Shown here: positions 22,646-33,800 of the stretch, piece after piece
How the letters are laid out: each line of letters opens with the position of its first letter
Position numbering within the stretch: the stretch's first letter is position 1
Source of the DNA: Siphonodentalium dalli
Lineage: Eukaryota; Mollusca; Scaphopoda; Gadilida; Siphonodentaliidae
Assembly (NCBI GenBank): GCA_032622095.1
Contig: CP136068.1
Location: forward strand, 160,973,465 to 161,037,464
Reading direction: 5' to 3'
DNA length: 64,000 bases
Notes under the pieces: generated by a model
Told to the model about the DNA's origin: nothing
Seen by the model: only the letters and a program-made list of their open reading frames with translations
Database searches by the model: none
Made by a program: the position numbers and the translations under genes

Positions 22646-25600
22646 TTGATAATGGGTGACATAATGTTACATAGGGCAAGAATCGGTGCATTTCACAATC
22701 TTGCTGTCAGGCTGTCCGGGAGGGGGCGTCTCTGTGTGAAACAATCAAAAACATGCTTGTTTTATATCATGTTACGCTTACGTGGACTGGATCTTATAAC
22801 TGCCTTAACATTGACACTGTTGGTTTTCATTTTCTTCCCGATGGAACAATTCTGCGCTCTCAAACATATCTTGGCAGGCAAGAAACTATCTAATTCTCCA
22901 AATTCCGATGATAAAAAGACGAAGTTGAACACTAAATTTGCGATGTCACACACAACTGTATTCCTCTTCACATGCGTGACATTTCTAACAGTATTAGCGG
23001 TATCTTTAGCAAAGGCTCGTTTGATCCTGGCAGGAGACGTGGAGACTAACCCAGGCCCCTCAACCGAACAACACAATCACTCGGTACTTGTACTGAATAC
23101 ACAGAGTATCAGAAATAAAGTAGATATACTTGCAGCCGAAACATCAAGTGGGGAATACGACATATGTCTATTAACCGAATCATGGCTCGATCATTCTATC
23201 CCGGATTCAGAAATCCATCTTCCTGGCTACCATGATCCTGCCCGCAAAGACAGGATAGATGGCAGAACAGGAGGGGGTGTGTGTATTTACGTTCGTGACA
23301 CTATACCATTCAAAATATGCGATGAACTTGACAGTGACGAAGTAGAAAATATCTGGATAGAGGTTACAATTAACACAAAACGTTGTCTTGTAGGATGTTT
23401 TTATCGCCCTCCCAACTCCCCCGCAAGCCTGTGGACAAAAATTAATGATAACATTTCTCTTGCGCGCGATAGCGACCTGGATGTCATAATAGGTGGAGAT
23501 TTCAATGAAAACTATGTACGCAACGGTAATGGTAAAATAAACGGCATATGTAGCGAACGAGGTCTGACCCACCTGGTCACTGATAAAACGCATTTTACTG
23601 AAAAGTCCTCATCCATTCTCGACTTGCTCATGACTAGCAACCCTGACCTTGTTGATTCCCCTTGTGTTCTTGGCAACATATTCGACAACACAATTAGGTA
23701 TCACTGTCCGGTCGGTGCTCAGATAAAACTTTTGAAAAATAAATCGGCTACAACTCTCACTAGACGTATCTGGAATTATAATCTGGCTGACTTCGATACC
23801 ACGAACGAAGACTTCTTGAGCTGGAACTATGATGATAATATACCATTTGAACTTTCAGCTCATGCAGATAACTTGACTGCAAAAATTCAAAAGGTATGCA
23901 GTGACAATATCCCCAATAAGATAGTTCTTATCCGGAAAGGTAGTCCCCAATGGCTTACGTGTAATGTACGGAAACTGATGAGGCAACGAAATCGATTACA
24001 TAAGATAGCTAAAAGGAAAAACACACCACAAACATGGGCAAACTTCAGATCTAAACGTAATGAAACTACATCGGCTATTAGAAAAAGCAAACGTGATTAT
24101 GACACCAAGAATGAGAACACATTGAATAGTCCATCACATGACCAGTCTTCCTGGTGGAAAACCCTCCAAAAAATAGTATTTGCTACCAGTGATAGATCAA
24201 TACCCCCCTTGAACACCAACGGCGACTTCCTGATCTCACCAACTGAAAAAGCAAATGCTTTCAATTCGTATTTTTGTAAAATTTCATCAGTTGATGACAT
24301 CGGGAAACGCCTACCAGTCCTTGAACCGGATAACTCCATATCCACATTAAGCGATATAAAAATCACAGCCCCTGACATTTACAAAGCGTTAAAAAGTCTT
24401 AAAATATCTAAGTCAAGTGGGCCCGACGGAATAAGTCCGAGAGTTTCGAAAAGTTGTGCCTCCTCGCTCTGTGAACCTCTTGAATTCTATTTTAGAACAT
24501 TTAGCGAAAACAATTACTACCCACACCAGTGGAAGCGTTCACATGTTACACCTATATTTAAGAGTGGTGATCCCGGTCTTATATCAAATTACCGACCAAT
24601 TTCTCTACTAAGCTGCGTCTCAAAGGTCTATGCAAAATGTATTTATAAATATCTATGGGAATTTCTTGATGAAAACAAACTCCTATCATTTTATCAAGCT
24701 GGTTTCATGCGCAACGATTCAACAGTTTTTCAACTTACCGAAATATATGACAATATATGTCGATCATTAGACGACGGAAAAGAGGTCCGGTGTATATTCT
24801 GTGACATAAGTAAAGCATTCGATAAAGTCTGGCACCGTGGCCTCTTGAACAAACTGACAAAAATTGGTATAAGAGGAAACTTGTATAACTTGATGAAATC
24901 GTATCTAGAATGTAGACAACAACAGGTTGTCATAGACGGCACACGTTCGGAACTACAAGATGTAACAGCAGGTGTGCCGCAAGGCTCAGTATTAGGCCCA
25001 CTTCTGTTTTTAATTTATATTAATGATATAACCGAAAATATACGGTGCAACATTCGTCTATTTGCTGATGACACTTCTCTATTTCTTACTATCGAAGACC
25101 CCACCATGGCCGCAAAACTAATCAACGATGACCTCGAAACTCTCATGTGTTGGGCATCAGAATGGCTTGTAAAATTCAATCCCCTGAAAACGGAATCTCT
25201 CTTAATCTCCAGGAAAGAAACACCAGTATATCATCCACATTTGACCATGGGAACCGCGACAATTGTTGAGGTTGACAGCCATAAACATCTGGGACTTACT
25301 TTCGACAACATGGGCTCTTGGGGTATCCACATCAGATCTATGCTTGACAAAGCATGGAGTCGAGTAAATCTAGTACGTAAACACAGATACAAGCTAAGCA
25401 GAGTAACGCTTGAAAAAATACATTATACATTTATCCGACCAATACTGGAATATGCCGCCCCTGTTTGGGATAACTGCCCTGATTATCTTAGTGATGACAT
25501 TGAACAGGTTCAGTATGAAATGGCCCGAATAGTAACAGGTGCAACCATCAGTACGAGTAACGCGTGCCTTTTTTCAGAGACTGGCTGGGAACTCCTCTCT

Positions 25601-26215
25601 TCACGCCGTAGAAAACACAAGCTATGCCAATTTTTTTAAATGATACGAGGAACTGCTCCATCAATTTTAAGAAATTATGTACGACCAATTCAGGCAAATA
25701 ATTCCAGATATAACTTAAGATTTGAACATATAAGACTACCCTCGAATATTAATTATGACTATTATATGGATTCTTTCTTACCATCTGCAATTACCGAATG
25801 GAACAAACTGTCAGAAACTACAAAGAGTAGCAGTACAATCGAAGACTTCAAAACGGAACTGAACAGTGACAATATACGTCCACCTGCCTATTGTTATCAT
25901 AGTAAATGTCGTAAATCTCATATCCTCCATACCCGGTTAAGATTGAACTGCAGCCACCTAAGTGGTGACCTGAAAGATAACCATGTAAAAATTTCCCCCT
26001 TCTGTCTATGTGGGGAATTTGAGACAACTTACCACTATCTCTTTGAATGTACATTTTATCAAGAGCCCGGAAGAGAACTATATGACTCCCTACCAAATGT
26101 TGCCTTATCTGAGAATACACCAATGCGGGGGTCAAGAGAGCTTAGTCTTCGCGAAAACAAACAAATATTTAATGCAGTACAGACATATATTATGAGAACA
26201 AAAAGATTTCCATGA
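22646..26215 (+). pseudogene. LINE polyprotein: 2A leader, APE endonuclease, RT; one in-frame stop
   Basis: One frame from 22646 to 26215 is interrupted only by TAA at 25637-25639. Residues 48-68 and 101-122 are hydrophobic. A 2A motif lies at 130-138. The endonuclease follows (about 146-360): VLNTQSIRNK, LTESWL, GGDFNEN, SSSILDLL, and RYHCPV where SDHxPV is usual, so the Asp next to the catalytic His353 is Tyr. The RT contains KSSGPDGISP, PIFKSGDP..ISNYRPISLL, CDISKAFDKVW (Asp720), AGVPQGSVLGPLLF, and LFADDTSLF (FADD 806-809). After the stop, the frame continues with a thumb-like region and a zinc-binding cluster CLCG.......H....C (about 26000-26060). There is no separate ORF1. The stop and the endonuclease change imply a dead copy. 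Confidence 0.9.
23033..23059 (+). other. 2A ribosome-skipping peptide (GDVETNPGP)
   Basis: The residues GDVETNPGP match the D-V/I-E-x-N-P-G-P 2A consensus exactly. Ribosome skipping is expected between Gly137 and Pro138, releasing a leader of about 137 residues with two hydrophobic segments and leaving the endonuclease-RT part starting with Pro. 2A peptides near the N-terminus of APE-type LINEs are known in marine invertebrates. Activity in this copy is not tested. Confidence 0.9.
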
Positions 26216-26219
26216 TCTG

Positions 26220-27175
26220 TATGGGTAACAAATTGCTTTGGATTCCGGCCGCGTTATGCGGTAGCACGATGTTCTCCATTATGTATGTAGTACTAAATGT
26301 CTTCCGATAACGATTATTTTGTAAGTTACTTTACTTGTCACTATCCTGTATATACGTGAAATGATTCTACATGAAGAATGCAGCGATATTCACAGTGAAC
26401 CCCATTGAAATAGGAATTGCCCATTGCGATTGACCCCCTCCCATGGAGCCTGACGCATGCATATTACTACGAGCATAATTTTCATCACGCAGCAACTAAA
26501 TTATTGAAAACTCTGTCCCCTCTACGTTCTCACTCTCCCTCTCATTCTCTCTCTTCTCTCTCTCTCTGCCTCCTGCTATCCCTAACACTATCTTCCCGCT
26601 GTGTCCATCCCAACTTAAACTTAGTTACTTCTCCTTTAAAAAATATTATTTCTATTATTTCCCGTCTGATCGATACCCTTCCCTCACTTATTGGGGAAGG
26701 GGCATGTCGCCAAAGAGGAGAAGACTTCATATAAGCCCTCGGGCTTGTTGTCTGATCCTCATTTCCATACATTATCTCTTATATGTTGTATATTTATGTC
26801 ATTTGTGTATTATGTGTATTATGTTTGGATTTGGAAATAAAAATATGTTTACACTAAGCGGGTCCTTGAAATGTCATGTGTATATCTAGCGTGTATCGTT
26901 AGTTATAAGAATAATACAGCATTATTAGTTTATGCCCCGAGTGTATACTCGTGGTGGTATATACACAATTGTAGTGTGCCCATTTGGGGATATTTGTATA
27001 AGTATAGTTATTATAGCTATAATAAAGCATTGTAGATGTCCATGAATTGTATAGTGACTTATCCAAGCATATTCGGATCACCATAAAACACCGCCGCCAA
27101 ACAGTCGAAGCAGACAGGATACCTGGTAATTAAACCAGTTATTCAACAGGATTACTATCACCGAGGAATGTCAAG
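26220..27175. other. LINE 3' UTR and intervening PLE DNA
   Basis: 26220-26884 holds the LINE 3' UTR: a CT-rich tract at 26515-26575 and a final AT-rich stretch with AATAAA at about 26837. 26885-27035 is a direct repeat of 20015-20155, showing PLE-associated sequence on both sides of the LINE. 27036-27175 shows nothing recognisable. Confidence 0.5.
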
Positions 27176-29891
27176 TTTTGTATATAAGATGGTGTATGTA
27201 CATCCAACCGAAAGCCAATGACTGGCGGTAGCGTATGTTCCAAGGTGCCCGACACTATATATGCTATAAATTTGGATAGTCACTGTAAGCTAGTGTTTCG
27301 TGTCTATTTTTATTCGCCGACTACTCGTCAGGGGCAGGCGATTTATTTAGATAAGTTGACATTTTATATGTCTGTTAACATGTATTCCATGTGTATATAG
27401 TTTGGGCCACGTCATGTGGTTTTGTTGGATTTGCAAATTTCATGCAATCATTCTGTTAACATGTATTCCATGTGTATATAGATTTTGCCACGTCATGTGG
27501 GATTGTTGGATTTGCAATTTTCATGCAATCATTCTGTTGGATGGTTTGTAGTTTCAACCTCTCAGCGTTCGCTGCCGATGTGAAGACTGCATGTCGGGTC
27601 GCTTTAAGGTAGACCTATATTCTAACCAGTTTAAACTGGTTAATCTCCGAGGTTAGCCGATTGAATGCGAGTTGTGATAAGCAAAAATCATGCTGGGTTG
27701 GTAATGTTACCGAATAGCGCCCCCCGACGTGCGGTATCCCTTTGTGGTTACTTCACATGTGCGAATGTTACAAGTGTGAAAGTTTGATCCGTGATTAATC
27801 ACTTGTTAGTGAATCGTTAGGACAATTGAAATCTCTTTGTGTGAGATGGTTATCGCTGTTGCGTCAAGAATTAATTGATCAAAATGAATCAGCTTGTTTG
27901 ATCAAAAGATAGCGTCTGTCAGTGTAGCAATTGAGGAAATTCTAGTTCCTGTATTTGAGAGTCGAACTCAGTGACCTTCTCACGGAGGCCCGGTTCCATT
28001 ACGTAACAGGTTGTGGCGTTCTGGTCTCGTCGGTATTAAAGACGCTTGGCATTTTTCAGAGAAATTATCAGCTCCCGGCCATTTTCCGGCTAAATATTAA
28101 CCCTTGACTACTAAGGAACGCAGCTTAGTTAGGCGTTTAGATTGAATAAAGAGCGTTTTTTCGACAATATTTCACCCAATTTACGGGTACGTCGGAAGAC
28201 AAGACGTGGTGGTTCCTCAAATATTTCCTGCATTGAGGCTTCTTTGGAAAGAATTCCCCAGTTGTCCTTCAGGATATTACCAATTCTTTTGGCGCCTGGG
28301 TGGTATATCGTGCACATTGTCGGTTTTATATTTGTATTGTTTATATTTTTTGTTTTGCATTTCAAAAGTTCATTTCGTTTGTCAAATGTGACAGTATTCG
28401 AATATTGTTCTATTTCTTTTGCGCTGTAGCCCCTGTTTCTGAGTCTCTCGGCAAACATTCCGCGTTTAATGTCAAAATCCTTCTTGTTGTTGGAATTTCG
28501 TAGGTATCTCGTGCATTCAACAATGATGAATGATTTAAAGTTATTCGTTGAGTGACTCGATTCCCGATGTAAATATTGAAAATAATCTGTCGGTTTGGTG
28601 TGGCATTTTAGATCCAGAATGTGTATTTCTTCAAATCGCTTCCCTTTGTAGATATCTAGGTCTAGAAATGTGCAGTTTTGCTGGTTGATATTGAATGTGA
28701 ACTTTAGTAAGTCGTGTGCTTTGTTTGCTATTTCAAAGAGGGCTAGTATTTCCTCAGTTTGCCCGTTGAATATAATCAGGCCATCATCTCTGAATCTTTT
28801 ATGAAAAAGTATTTTGTTTTTGTGAGGGAATGCCTCAATCAGTTGGTTTATATGTCTGTGAATTGCTATATCGCAAATTTCAGGGCAAGGTTTAGCACCT
28901 TGGGCAGCTCCAACGATTTGTCTAAAGCATTTACCGTTAAATGTAAATTCATTGGTTTCTAGAATGAGTTTTGCTATCTCCACCAAGTCATTTGTCGGTG
29001 GTCTTTTTACTGGGAGCGTGTTTTCCATGTATTCATCGAGGTCGATTTTTAGAGCTTCCAGTAGTTCAACGAATCGTAGGTTCGTATATAGACTAGTAAC
29101 ATCATAGGTTACTAGTAGAGAGTTATTTTCAACAGTAATTTGTTCGAGTTGATTAATAAGGTCAACTGTGCCTTTTATATAAGTTGGTTGTTTTTGGACT
29201 ATTGGTTGAAGAAAGTAGTCAAGGAAATGTCCGATTTTTTCAATTGGGCTGCCTGTCTGAGATATGATTGGTCTCGCAGGCGGTATTATTTTAACCCCTG
29301 TGTCGTTGAAAGCCGGGTCGATGTTTTTGAGTTTATCCCCAATCTTGTGGATTTTCATCAGGAAGTATATATACGGAGTGTTGAGTTGTTCAATCCTGTT
29401 GAATAAAAATGATCTAGTAGTATCATCTATCGATTTTTCTAGGTGCATCCTATGTACCAAGGTGAGCACTTTGGAGTGAGTTAATTTTATGTCAATTTCC
29501 GGTATTTCCTCATAGTGTATACCGTCATTCATTTGTTTTAAACCTTCTGATATGTAATCAGCCATGTCAATTATGACAGTAGTATTATTTTTGTCTGCTT
29601 TCATAATAATAATATTATCGTTATTCTTCAAGTTCTTGAGGGCAGTCCTCATTTCAGGATTGAGATTGTCCCTTTTCTGTATTTTGTAATCCGATACTTG
29701 TATTTTGCAAGCATACAAATAATCTTCCAGAGCGTTACCTCCCAATGGAGGGGCAAATTTAGATTTGGTTTTGAATGGATGTGGAAACCAAGTAGTTCCT
29801 GTGTTTGGAATCAGGTATTTAATACGCATTTTCCTTTCAAATGCGACGAAGTCACGCATTATATCTCTCCTGTTTATTCTTTCAGTGGGTA
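27176..29891 (-). repeat. Pseudo-LTR: 5'-truncated second PLE copy
   Basis: A near-identical copy of 15692-18408 (constant offset 11,484 bp). It begins with TTTTGTATATAAG and is cut at its 5' end within the RT ORF, after TTCAGTGGGTAT at 29881-29892, where it joins the inverted terminal segment with a few bases of microhomology (TAT). This head-to-tail truncated copy is the arrangement described for PLE insertions, where it supplies the upstream ribozyme and probably the promoter. Confidence 0.8.
27246..27336 (-). ncRNA. Hammerhead ribozyme, PLE pLTR copy
   Basis: Same fold as at 15762-15852, exactly 11,484 bp away, with all core bases and all three stems conserved; differences fall in the stem III loop. 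With two ribozymes, a transcript crossing the whole element would be cut in both copies, releasing a unit-length RNA. Confidence 0.85.
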
Positions 29892-29925
29892 TATAGCATA
29901 TATAGTGTCGGGCACATTGGAACAT
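28129..29925 (-). pseudogene. Truncated PLE RT with intact motif C and chimeric start
   Basis: The 598-residue frame matches copy 1 from PTERINRRDIMRDF onward with about ten substitutions. It lacks the first 120 or so residues of copy 1. The RT motifs are complete: VTYDVTSLYTNL, GAAQGAKPCPEICD, RFRDDG. The leader MFQCARHYICYI is not PLE protein; it is translated from the inverted terminal segment (29892-29925), so the open start is an accident of the junction. Loss of the N-terminal part makes function unlikely, yet the catalytic aspartates are better preserved than in copy 1. Confidence 0.85.
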
Positions 29926-29984
29926 ACGCTACCGCCAGTCATTGGCTTTCGGTTGGATGTACATACACCATATTATATACAAAA
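29892..29984. repeat. Inverted terminal segment of the PLE (93 bp)
   Basis: Reverse complement of 15692-15784 and of 27176-27268 with two mismatches. It contains the 3' half of the hammerhead (cleavage site and stem I strand), but not the CUGACGA core. It gives the 14.3-kb block inverted ends that both start TTTTGTATATA. Confidence 0.9.
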
Positions 29985-30860
29985 CGTTCAATTTGATATA
30001 TGACACACTTGATATAAGACGATCTATCTCAAAACGATACAACATTTAATTTATACATAATCACATTGTAGGTACTAATTTTTATAACATTTGTGGCAAT
30101 ACATGTCAAGATACATTACCGTCAAGATACCATCATACCAAAATAAACACGATTTTGTGACTTTAGTAACTAATACTCGATACTTCACATATATGTAGCT
30201 TAGTTGTAATAGAAACTTTTTGGACAGGGTGCCCGAATGAGGGGTCAGATTTCTGGATATAATATGGTTTCCATGGCAACGGCATCACATAATTGGAGAA
30301 ATATTGAAAAAGCCCACTGTTGGCAACCCGATGAGCCTTGTGATTGAATAAATGAAGTGAACTCATAGTGCCATCAATGGTCCATCACACGAACTGGGCC
30401 ACTAGGACATATATGATCAAGGTCGATTGCTAAGGTCAAGGTCATTGGGAAAAATTCAATCTATTGGTCTATTTTATATTAATTGTCTCATATTCCGCCA
30501 AACCTAGTGCGTTAGTCCTGAAAGCAATCCCCATGATAAGCGAGGTCACTGAGTCGCTATCATATTGGATCCATTCCGTGCATTCAGTGCTACACGTCAA
30601 TGTTCTGGCGTAGCATTCGATATGTAGAGCTTTTGAATATTTATGAATTCCATATATGGAATTCGTGAATATTCAAAACTCCATATATGGAATGCTACTC
30701 CAGAACTTTGAACTGTAGCTATTACCTGCGGAATCAGGGCTGGCTGGATCCAATATGGTAGCGCATCAGTGATCTCACTTATAATGCACACAAATTAGGC
30801 CACCATCATCGCGTTCAATGTGATATCACACACTTGATTTAAGATTGATACTGTCTACAT
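29985..30860. repeat. Dispersed repeat B, copy 3 (right flank of the PLE)
   Basis: Starts CGTTCAATTTGATATATGAC directly after the PLE end, continues through TTTAGTAACTA, CTTTTTGGACAGGGTGCCCG, TTTCCATGGCAAC and AAGGTCAAGGTCATT, and then, after a MITE, reaches AATTAGGCCACCATCATCGCG, the start of a further unit. It therefore shows a tandem unit of about 0.8 kb. Confidence 0.7.
30536..30776. mobile_element. MITE of about 240 bp with long inverted ends, inside repeat B
   Basis: Ends: GCGAGGTCACTGAGTCGCT...ATATTGGATCCA on the left and the complement of TGGATCCAATATGGTAGCGC...TGATCTCAC on the right. Inside is a second nested palindrome (GAATTCCATAT/ATATGGAATTC, flanked by GTTCTGGCGTAGCATTC and its near complement). 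Compared with the empty site CCCCATCATAATGCAGCAAA at 15655, the insertion interrupts CCCCAT.ATAATGCA with a likely short TAA-type duplication. It is non-autonomous. Confidence 0.65.
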
Positions 30861-33800
30861 TTGACAACAATAATTTATATAATCACATTTTAAGTACTAC
30901 ATTTTTGGTTTAACAATATTTATTTCTTCCCAAGACTATAACTAAAGTACTACTTGTTTATGGTAAATGTGGCAAAACGGCCTGCATAATTCGTTAAATA
31001 TAAATCAGGTGATTGTTAAGTTTATTTTTATGAACAAAACATTTAAAGAGCCATATGACATACATATAAAGCGAATGTGTTTTATTATTACATTTTTAGG
31101 TTGGATTATAATTTTCCTGATTAAAACAACATTGTTACCATGGCAAATGTAACATTTTCAATTGAAATTAATGTCAACAACTGGTGTATTGTATATAATC
31201 TCGTTTCCATAGCAACCATTAGCACAAATACTGTCCAAATTGTCATTTTAGTGAACTTGTTGCTCTATTACTACTATCCCAATTTCGTTCAGAAATATGG
31301 AATACAATCCACTGAGCTGTATAACTTAGTCATACTTTTCCATACAAAAATCTATTTTGAGTGGTGGATAGACCGCTCATCTTTTCATACAACTGTTCCA
31401 AATATTATCAAATTGGTCACTTTTGAGTGTTCTGTTCACAAAGGGAATATGTAATATTCACTTCATTCACACACATCTGCTTGTTTTATGATTAGAATCA
31501 TATAATAATTTCGCAACAATGATGCATACCACATTATTCAAAATATATTTCTGTAAGATTGCTGCGAAATGGTAATTGTATAAGGTCTCAAATTCTTGAT
31601 TGATCAGCTAACAGGATCACCAGTAAACGAAATATGATCACCAGCTGAATGATACAAAGATTTATCATGAAATATGATTAAGAATATTCCATTACTCAAA
31701 GACCGTGGCTTAGATATAGCACTCTGTAATTTATGGTCATGCGTATGACATTCATTACTTAGAATTGGAAAACGGAATTCACATGTAAGACACCGTTTTT
31801 CTAGTTGTTTGTAAAATATGTGCATATGTGATTGTAGAATAAATTGTCCCAAGTTAACATTTTATAAATTATTCCATCCAACTATTTTATTACCTTTTTG
31901 GACAAGGTAACTCCGAAAAGTCTGAGAATCTTAGATTATAATGCCTTATGACACAATGTACAACATGACTGGGATGAATGACCTCTAATATATGTATCCA
32001 TGGTTCTAATATCACAAATATATGGGAGTGTTACCATTTTTACAATTAAGGCAACTGACAGAGATTATATTTGGGATTTTAAAGATTTTAAATAGAAATA
32101 CAAGTGGGTGTAAAACATGGTTTTGGCTACTTTGACACCACAACCCTGTCATACCTTTCTGCTTATTTTTTAACAATCCCCACCTTCCCCTCTGTTTAGC
32201 TCAACTTGCACCTACAAGCCACTTCCCTCATCTGATCATCAACATACTCTATGTGTATCTCCGTGGTGATCTCTGCATGCGAGCAATATCCCCCCCGAAA
32301 TCAGTTTTAAAATATGGCAACCATTTTGATTTTTACATTAGAATCCATCGGCACTCTGCAGTCAACCCTATTGGAGAAATCTTCTTACAATGTACAGTCA
32401 TGTTCAGGTTCATGTTTGGATGGACGTTATCGAATTTGAACGATTTTTGAACAAAAACATGGCTGTCGGCAGCCATATTGGATTTGACTCTTTGCACAAC
32501 TAAATCCAGCCAGCCAGCAGTTTTCAACAAATGAGATTCCAATGTCAATGATTCTCCAATTTTAACAAAACAGTGCATAGCAGCTTTAATTGAAATTGCG
32601 ACAGCCCTGTTGAATGTTTAGAATGGTGTATGCTAACTAATTTGTTTCAATCCAAATGATCACTATTGGTATATTCATAGATATGACTGTTGCTCCCAAG
32701 TGTGGATCTGACAGTTAGGCCATTAAAAAATAAATACCTGTGTTATTGTGTAGTTACATATGGGAAACTTGACGAGGGTGGAGGCTTTTTATCGCTCCTC
32801 ACCCATCCGTCAACATCTTCTCAAGAACCTCAAGTCATATGTATTGTCCTGTTTAGCCTGTATATAGTATGGAGGGTTAGGTTTGTTAAAATTGGTCCGA
32901 TCAGTCAAGCAATTGCGTTTTGGTATTTAGGGTACAAATCAAGTTGGGAATCCAATATGTTTGAATGGGGTCGGCTATTAAAAAAGGAAGAGGGCATGTC
33001 AGGTTGGAGGCATCACTTCCAATCTAAGGGGGATGTGCAAAGGAATTTTACGAACTTGGTAGTATGTTTGCTCCAGTTTGGAGTTGATACCCCACCGTAC
33101 AACGGAGACCATCTAGCGACGTGCCTGTTCAGTTGCTTAAGTTGCTGATTACTAATTGTCAAAAATATGTACGTCAAGTTGTGATGATGGGATTTGTGGG
33201 CAAATTGTAAACCATGAATTAGGTTTCCATATTAGACATGATACACCTCCCGATTGTCATTATGTACCTTCAGTCACACGACGAAGGCACTGTTCCCTTC
33301 CACATCCATTTTCCTATTTCTCGACAAAATTTGTTCTTATATGTTCAATCACCGAACGTAACTATATGTATCAATAGACACCGTGCTGAAATCTTTAAGT
33401 GTATTTGAAAATATATTTTAAAATGTATTATGACAACGAAATACATGACGTAGTTCATCGAAAAGCATGGTACATAATTGAATACGTCTGCTCTACATGT
33501 ATACGTATCATGCATATTACGTCTCGTTTTCCGGTGACTCAAGAGATGAAACTCTATATTTTCAATATAAGTACCAAAAGCATTTCAAATAAAATTAAGT
33601 AATCATGATAATTTTATAATAATGTAGAATTAAACTTATTGAAAAACATAAAACCTCAAGTCTTTAAGCGACAGGAAACTGAAATATGCATGTACAACCA
33701 AAATCGATATCGCATGACATCTCTCTTAACGGGTACTTCCGTACATAACACACCTTTTTAGATTGATATTATGATCAGAAGACATATTTAGGCACAGTGA

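Larger units (their letters stand above)
22279..26884 (+). mobile_element. Jockey-group LINE (CR1/L2-like), nested in the PLE block
   Basis: A plus-strand, opposite-sense non-LTR retrotransposon. It has a long ORF with N-terminal hydrophobic segments, a 2A peptide, an APE endonuclease, an RT and a C-terminal Cys/His cluster. The 3' UTR holds a pyrimidine tract (26515-26575) and ends near GTGTATTATGTGTATTATG and AAATAAAAATATG. The 5' limit is uncertain (placed near 22279), and no target duplication was identified. Clade placement within the CR1/L2/Daphne set needs a tree. Confidence 0.8.
15692..29984 (-). mobile_element. Composite Penelope-like element, 14.3 kb, tandem pLTR form with nested LINE
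   Basis: Reading the minus strand from 29984: a 93-bp inverted terminal segment; a 5'-truncated PLE copy (29891-27176) forming a pseudo-LTR; intervening DNA carrying a plus-strand LINE; ORF1 (19671-19062); the RT ORF (18729-16645); and the 3' region ending at 15692. The 3' 2.7 kb of both copies (15692-18408 and 27176-29892) are collinear at a constant offset of 11,484 bp with no net indel and roughly 1% differences. The outer flanks join up as one repeat B sequence (left ...CCCCATCATC, right CGTTCAATTT...), so the block behaves as one insertion. Tandem 5'-truncated copies and inverted ends are known PLE traits. Alternative: two separate insertions plus rearrangement. Confidence 0.75.

Noticed and set aside
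22279-22659. 126-codon frame just before the LINE ORF as an ORF1
   Set aside because: No coiled coil, RNA-binding or zinc motif; composition is low-complexity. Treated as LINE 5' region.
26417-26772. Frames in the LINE 3' UTR
   Set aside because: They arise from a CT-rich tract and its complement.
32690-33148. 152-codon plus-strand frame
   Set aside because: No recognisable motif, no splice or TE context; probably chance.
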